From Lasioglossum baleicum (lineage: Eukaryota; Arthropoda; Insecta; Hymenoptera; Halictidae), in assembly GCF_051020765.1 (NCBI RefSeq), contig NW_027469282.1, forward strand, positions 1 through 64,000: a stretch of 64,000 nucleotides of DNA, written 5' to 3'. Position numbers and translations under genes: made by a program. The notes beneath the pieces were generated by a model. That model was given only the letters and a program-made list of their open reading frames with translations. It was not told the origin of the DNA and searched no databases. This document shows positions 59,701 through 64,000 of the stretch, piece by piece. The stretch's first letter is position 1; each line of letters starts with the position of its first letter.

Positions 59701-62700
59701 AAATATCGGGTTTAACTTTCGGAATTGCAGGGTACGTGAAACTGTTTTCTTAGCGGACCGTCTCTCATAGAAGGTGGCAACGTTCTCGAACGGTTCCACA
59801 TTCGATCTCCTAATTCACATGAAGTTATCGAGCCGGCACTGAAATGCATGCTAATTTCTTTCTCTGAACACGCAGTTATATGCTCGGTACAGCGGGTCAG
59901 ATTTTTGGGAGGGTATGGCCTTCGGTAAAGCGTTTGACTTTGTAGCATTTCGTAACGTTCTCAAACGGTTTGACGATCTACTTCAATATTGAAACCGCGA
60001 ATAAAGGTAAAGGAATACCTTTGCCAGTACTGTTCAGCAGATTTACTGCCGGAGTACCTGGTTTGACTGTAGGGATCACAGAATGGGTGAAGCTATTGAC
60101 CTAGCCGTTCGACTCTCAACGAAGGTGGTAACGATATCGCTCGGTTCGTCCATCAGTCTTCGAACTCATAAATTAAAGTAAGATGCCCCTCTATAAATGT
60201 ATACTAACTTGCTTCTCGGGACACGAAGCTATACTCTCGATATAGCGAGTTATCACCCCGGTATGTAAGGCCTTCTGTAAAAAGTTTGACTCTATACCAG
60301 AAGGTAATGTTGTACAACGGCTTGACGGCTTCCTTTAATATTCATTCCGTGCATTAAGATGTCTATTGCCAATACGGACAAGCGGATATGCTCCCGAAAT
60401 GACTGGTTCGCCTTTCGGTATCACAGGACAGTTGACGGTATTGACGTAGTTGCGCCATCCTCAAAGAAGGTAGTTACGTTCTCGAACGGTTTGACTTTCG
60501 ATTCTGCTACTCATACAAGAAAGCAACGTGTCCCTCTGCTAAAATATCTATTAATACGATTCCGTGGACACTAGGCAGGACATTACCTACAGGGGGTTAG
60601 GTCCTCGGAGGGTATGGTATCCGGTGAAAAGTGTAACTGCATACTAATATGTAACGTTCTTCAACGGTCTGACTCTGTACTTTAGTATTTACTCCGTGAA
60701 TTTGGGAGTAAAATGCCATTGCTGTACAGGGGATTCATTCCAGGAATACCTGGCTTGACTCTGAGGATCACAGGATAGGTGAGGGCATTGACTATGGTGA
60801 ACGACTCTCAAAGAAAGTGGTAACGGCCTCGCAGGGTTTGCCCTCGGTATTCCAATATATGCTTGAAGATAATGTGTCCGTCTGCTAAAATGTCTACTAA
60901 TTTGAAAATGCTAAAACTATGGAATACAGTCGCTGCATCGGGTTGATTTCTCGGAAGGTAAGGTATTGGCAAAAATAATGACTTTATACCAATAGGTAAT
61001 GTACTCCGACCGTTGGACTCTCTACTTTAATATTCATGTCGTGATATAAGGTGTCTATTGCCAATAGTGTTCAGTGGATTCAATCCCGGAATTCCTTGAA
61101 TGACCCTCGGAAAGACCGGATGTAGCTATTGTAGCCATGGACATAGCCGTTCGTCTGTCACAGAAGATGGAAACGTTCCCGATCTGTTTGGCCCTCAATA
61201 TTCTAATTCGTTCAGAAAATTAAGGCGACCGTTACTCAAATGCGTAATAATTTGCTTCTCGGAACACGAAGATATATTCTCGACACAGCGGGTTAGTTTC
61301 AAAGAGGGCAGGGCATCCCGTATGAAGTTTGATCCTGCTGCAATAGATAATAATCTACAACAGCATGGCGGTCTGATTTAATATCCAAACCGTAAAATAA
61401 GGCGTCTATTACCTATACGGCTCAACCGCATTACTCCAGAAATTCCTGGTACGGCTCTCGGAAACACAGGATATGTGAAGCAATTGAAATAGCCGTTCGA
61501 TTCTCATGGAAGGTGGTAACAATCCTGAACGGTTTGTCACTCGATCATATAATTCGAACACGAAATTATGAGGTCTGCCACTGAAATGAAGATATCTTCC
61601 TTCTGTGAAAACGAACTTATACTCTTGATGAAGCCGGTGAATTTCGCGGAAGGTAATGCCATCGATAAAACGTTTGACCTTATACAAATTCCTAACGCTC
61701 TCAAACGGATTGACGCTATACTTTAATATTCAAACTGTGAATTACGTTGTCTATTGCCAATTCTGTACAGCAGGTGTACTCCAGGTATGCCTGGTTTGAC
61801 TTTAGGCATCCCAGTATATGTGATGATAGTGACTTATCCGTTCGACTTTCAAAGAAGGTGGTCACGTTCCCGAACGGTTTGACACTCGATCACGTAACTC
61901 AATCATGAAATTAAAGTGCCTGTTGCTACAATGGATACTAATTAGCTTCTCTGGACATGATGTTATACTCTTGATACGGCGTGTTAGCTACTTGGACGGC
62001 AAGGCCTTCGGTAGTAGGTTTGGACCTACACATATGGGTTATGTTCAACAACGGCTTGACGGCCTGTTTTAATATCAAGCCGTGAATTGGTGCCATTGCC
62101 CACACTGTTTAGCTGATTTACTTCCGGAATGCCTGGTTTGCCTCTCCGAATCACAGGACAGGTGAAGCTATTGACTGAGACGTTTGTCCCTCACAGATGG
62201 TGGCAACGTACTGGAGTGGCTTGGCCCTCGATCTTCTAATGCATACATGAAGATAAGGAGCCAGTCACTGAACTGCCTACGAATTACCTTCTCCGAACAC
62301 GATGTTATGCTCTCGATACGGCGGGTTAGCTTCTCGAATGCAAGCCCGTCTGTGAAAGGTTTGACTACAGCAATAAGTAACGTTCTACAACGGTTTGGAT
62401 CTGTACGTAAATGTTTATACCGTGAAAGAGGGTGTATAAAAACAATTCCGAACAGCGGTTTTTCTCCAGAAATACGTGGCTAGACTCGCGGAATCACAGC
62501 ATGGGTGGAGCCATTGACTTATCGGTTCGACGCTCAAAGTGGGTCCTAACTTTCTCCAAAGGTTTGACCATCCATCTTCTAATTCATTCATGAAGTTAAG
62601 GTTCCCGTCTCTGAAATATATACTAATTTCTTTTTGTGAACACCAAGACATTCTTGATGATGCGGGTGATATTCACGGAAGGTAGCGCCATCGGTAAAAC

Positions 62701-63640
62701 TTTTGTCTTTATGGAAACTGGTAACGGTCTCGAACGGTTTGATCCTCTATATTCCATTTTATAACTGATATATAGGTTCCCGTAACTAAAATGTATACTA
62801 ATCTGTTTCTCTGATCACGAAGATAAACTCTCGGAAGCACGGGATAGGTTCTCGGTAGGTAAGGCCTTCGGTAAATAGTTAGACTCCATGGCAATATTTA
62901 AGGTTCTACAGTGGTGTGAATCTGTACTTTATTTTTCATACCGTGAATTAAGGTGTGTATTGCCAGTGCGGTACAGCTCATTTACTCCCGGAATACCTGG
63001 TATGACTGTCGGAATCACTGGATAGGTGAAGCCATTGACTTAGATGTGCGACTTTCATAGATGGTGAGAGCGTTCTCCAACGGCTCGACTCTCGATTTTG
63101 CTATTCGTACATGGAAGTAAGCTGTCCGTCTGCTAAAATGTTTATTAATTCATTTCGGTGAGCATTAAACATTATACTCGATACAGCGGGTTAAGTTATC
63201 GGAAAACAAGGTATTCTGAAGGAGGAATATCTTTATACGAATTGGCAATGTCGTCTGACGGGTTGACTCCGTACATTAATATTCGTACCGTGAATAATGG
63301 TGCCAACTGCCAATACTATTCAGCGGAATTACGCCCGGAATACCTGGCTTGACATTCGGATTCGCAGGATAGATGAAGCTATTGGCTTAGCCGTTCGAAT
63401 CTCAAAGGAGTTGATAACGTTCTTCGAACGGTTGACACTATATCGTCTAATTGATACATGAAATTAAGGTGCCTGTTACTATAATGTATAATAATTTGTA
63501 TCTCTGGTCGCGAAGTTATACTGTCAATACAGCTGATTAGGTTCTCGGAAGGAATGGCCTACGGTGAATGTTAGACTGTATGCAAAAGCGTAACGTTCTA
63601 CAACGGCTAGACGCCCTGCTTTAATATTCGAACAGTGAAT
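53765..63640 (-). repeat. Satellite A array, longest reverse block
   Basis: About 28 reverse monomers. A unit at 54480-54820 resembles the one after the junction at 5003 (AAAGAA/AATAGA-AGCTCTATAACCG, AATAAGCTGTC, GCGGGTGTGCTCC). Two close deletions lie near 55354 and 55550. The unit near 61114 shares GACCGGATGTAGCTATTGTA with one near 45530. The block stops at GTGAAT near 63640, where satellite B begins. Confidence 0.93.
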
Positions 63641-64000
63641 GGTGGTACGGCAGATCCAACAACACAACTGTATGGTCTCCGTTAACTTCTTAAAACAAGA
63701 TTTTGAACCGCATGAAATTCTTTCTCATTTTTATATTTATATACAAATATTGCAATTTACTGTTATGGTGAATATAATTTTTTTCGAAATTGTGAATTGT
63801 TAGTTGAAAAAGTTACATTTCGGAATACAAGTGCCTTTGGATATAGTTCAGTGCACGTTTGTCACATTATTTTGTTAAACTTATTGTTATTTCATATGAT
63901 TGTGTGTATACGCACCTACGCTGTTTGAGCGACACATGTGACGAGGTCTGGCTCTTGCGTAAGGCAGATCGAAGCGGCACTACTGGATCATCTTCGTTAA
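63641..64000 (+). repeat. Satellite B, forward, start of a second array
   Basis: One full and one partial B unit at the right edge: TACGGCAGATCC, GTATGGTCTCCGTTAACTTC, TTGCAATTTACTGTTATGG, GTGCCTTTGGATATAGTT, ACGTTTGTCACATTATTTTG, ATACGCACCTACGCTG, then the next unit (AAGGCAGATCGAAGCGGCAC). The array continues past the window. Confidence 0.92.

Noticed and set aside
60003..60022. Small hairpin AAAGGTA / TACCTTT with a 6-base loop, considered as a terminator or RNA structure
   Set aside because: It is a single occurrence in one satellite copy with no transcription unit nearby. It is most likely a local duplication.
14790..63640. Whole A domain as one macro-palindrome centred near 39215
   Set aside because: Although the outer borders are inverted copies, the internal strand switches are not mirror-symmetric (for example 18238 has no partner near 60190). 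A simple palindrome does not explain the region.
1..64000. Regularly spaced repeats considered as a CRISPR array
   Set aside because: The repeated unit is over 300 bp with no unique spacers, no short exact repeats and no cas genes. It is a tandem satellite.

Overview
The window is eukaryotic heterochromatic satellite DNA interrupted by one decayed DNA transposon. I see no host protein-coding gene, tRNA, rRNA or CRISPR array. The organism cannot be named from this. Long tandem satellites, a piggyBac-superfamily transposon with a TTAA target site, and a possible spliced leader exon with a TATA/initiator-like promoter fit an animal, perhaps an arthropod, but that is inference.

Two unrelated satellites fill about 95% of the window. 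Satellite A has a period of about 345 bp, moderate GC and strongly diverged copies. It covers about 1-6945, 14790-28591 and 31868-63640, roughly 150 monomers. Satellite B is AT-rich with a period of about 312 bp. It covers about 6945-14790 and resumes at 63641. Both run in either orientation. A switches strand at about 3901, 4380, 5003, 18238, 20920, 34913, 39933, 43418, 52046 and 53764, and B switches at about 11842.

The most informative structure is in the satellites. (1) The A monomer is itself a fossil dimer: two halves of about 167 and 179 bp share ordered motifs at identical spacing, and some monomers show exchange between halves at the best-conserved shared box. (2) The strand switches are not all independent: one junction type occurs four times (5003, 18238, 34913, 53764), a second twice (3901, 43418) and a third twice (39933, 52046), each with shared diagnostic flanks. 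(3) The A/B border at 14790 recurs in inverted orientation at 63640. The array was therefore built by duplicating and inverting multi-kilobase blocks that already contained inversions.

At 28592-31867 a 3.28-kb piggyBac-superfamily element sits in satellite A at a TTAA (duplicated and now TTAA/TCAA). It has diverged terminal inverted repeats, GC-rich subterminal repeats, a possible promoter and leader intron, and a transposase pseudogene at 30008-31614 with several stops, at least two frameshifts and a substituted catalytic residue. Its first ~1.1 kb is more GC-rich than the rest and holds an unidentified antisense open frame. I found no new gene-encoded system. The candidates worth follow-up are the duplicated inversion junctions and the dimeric satellite.
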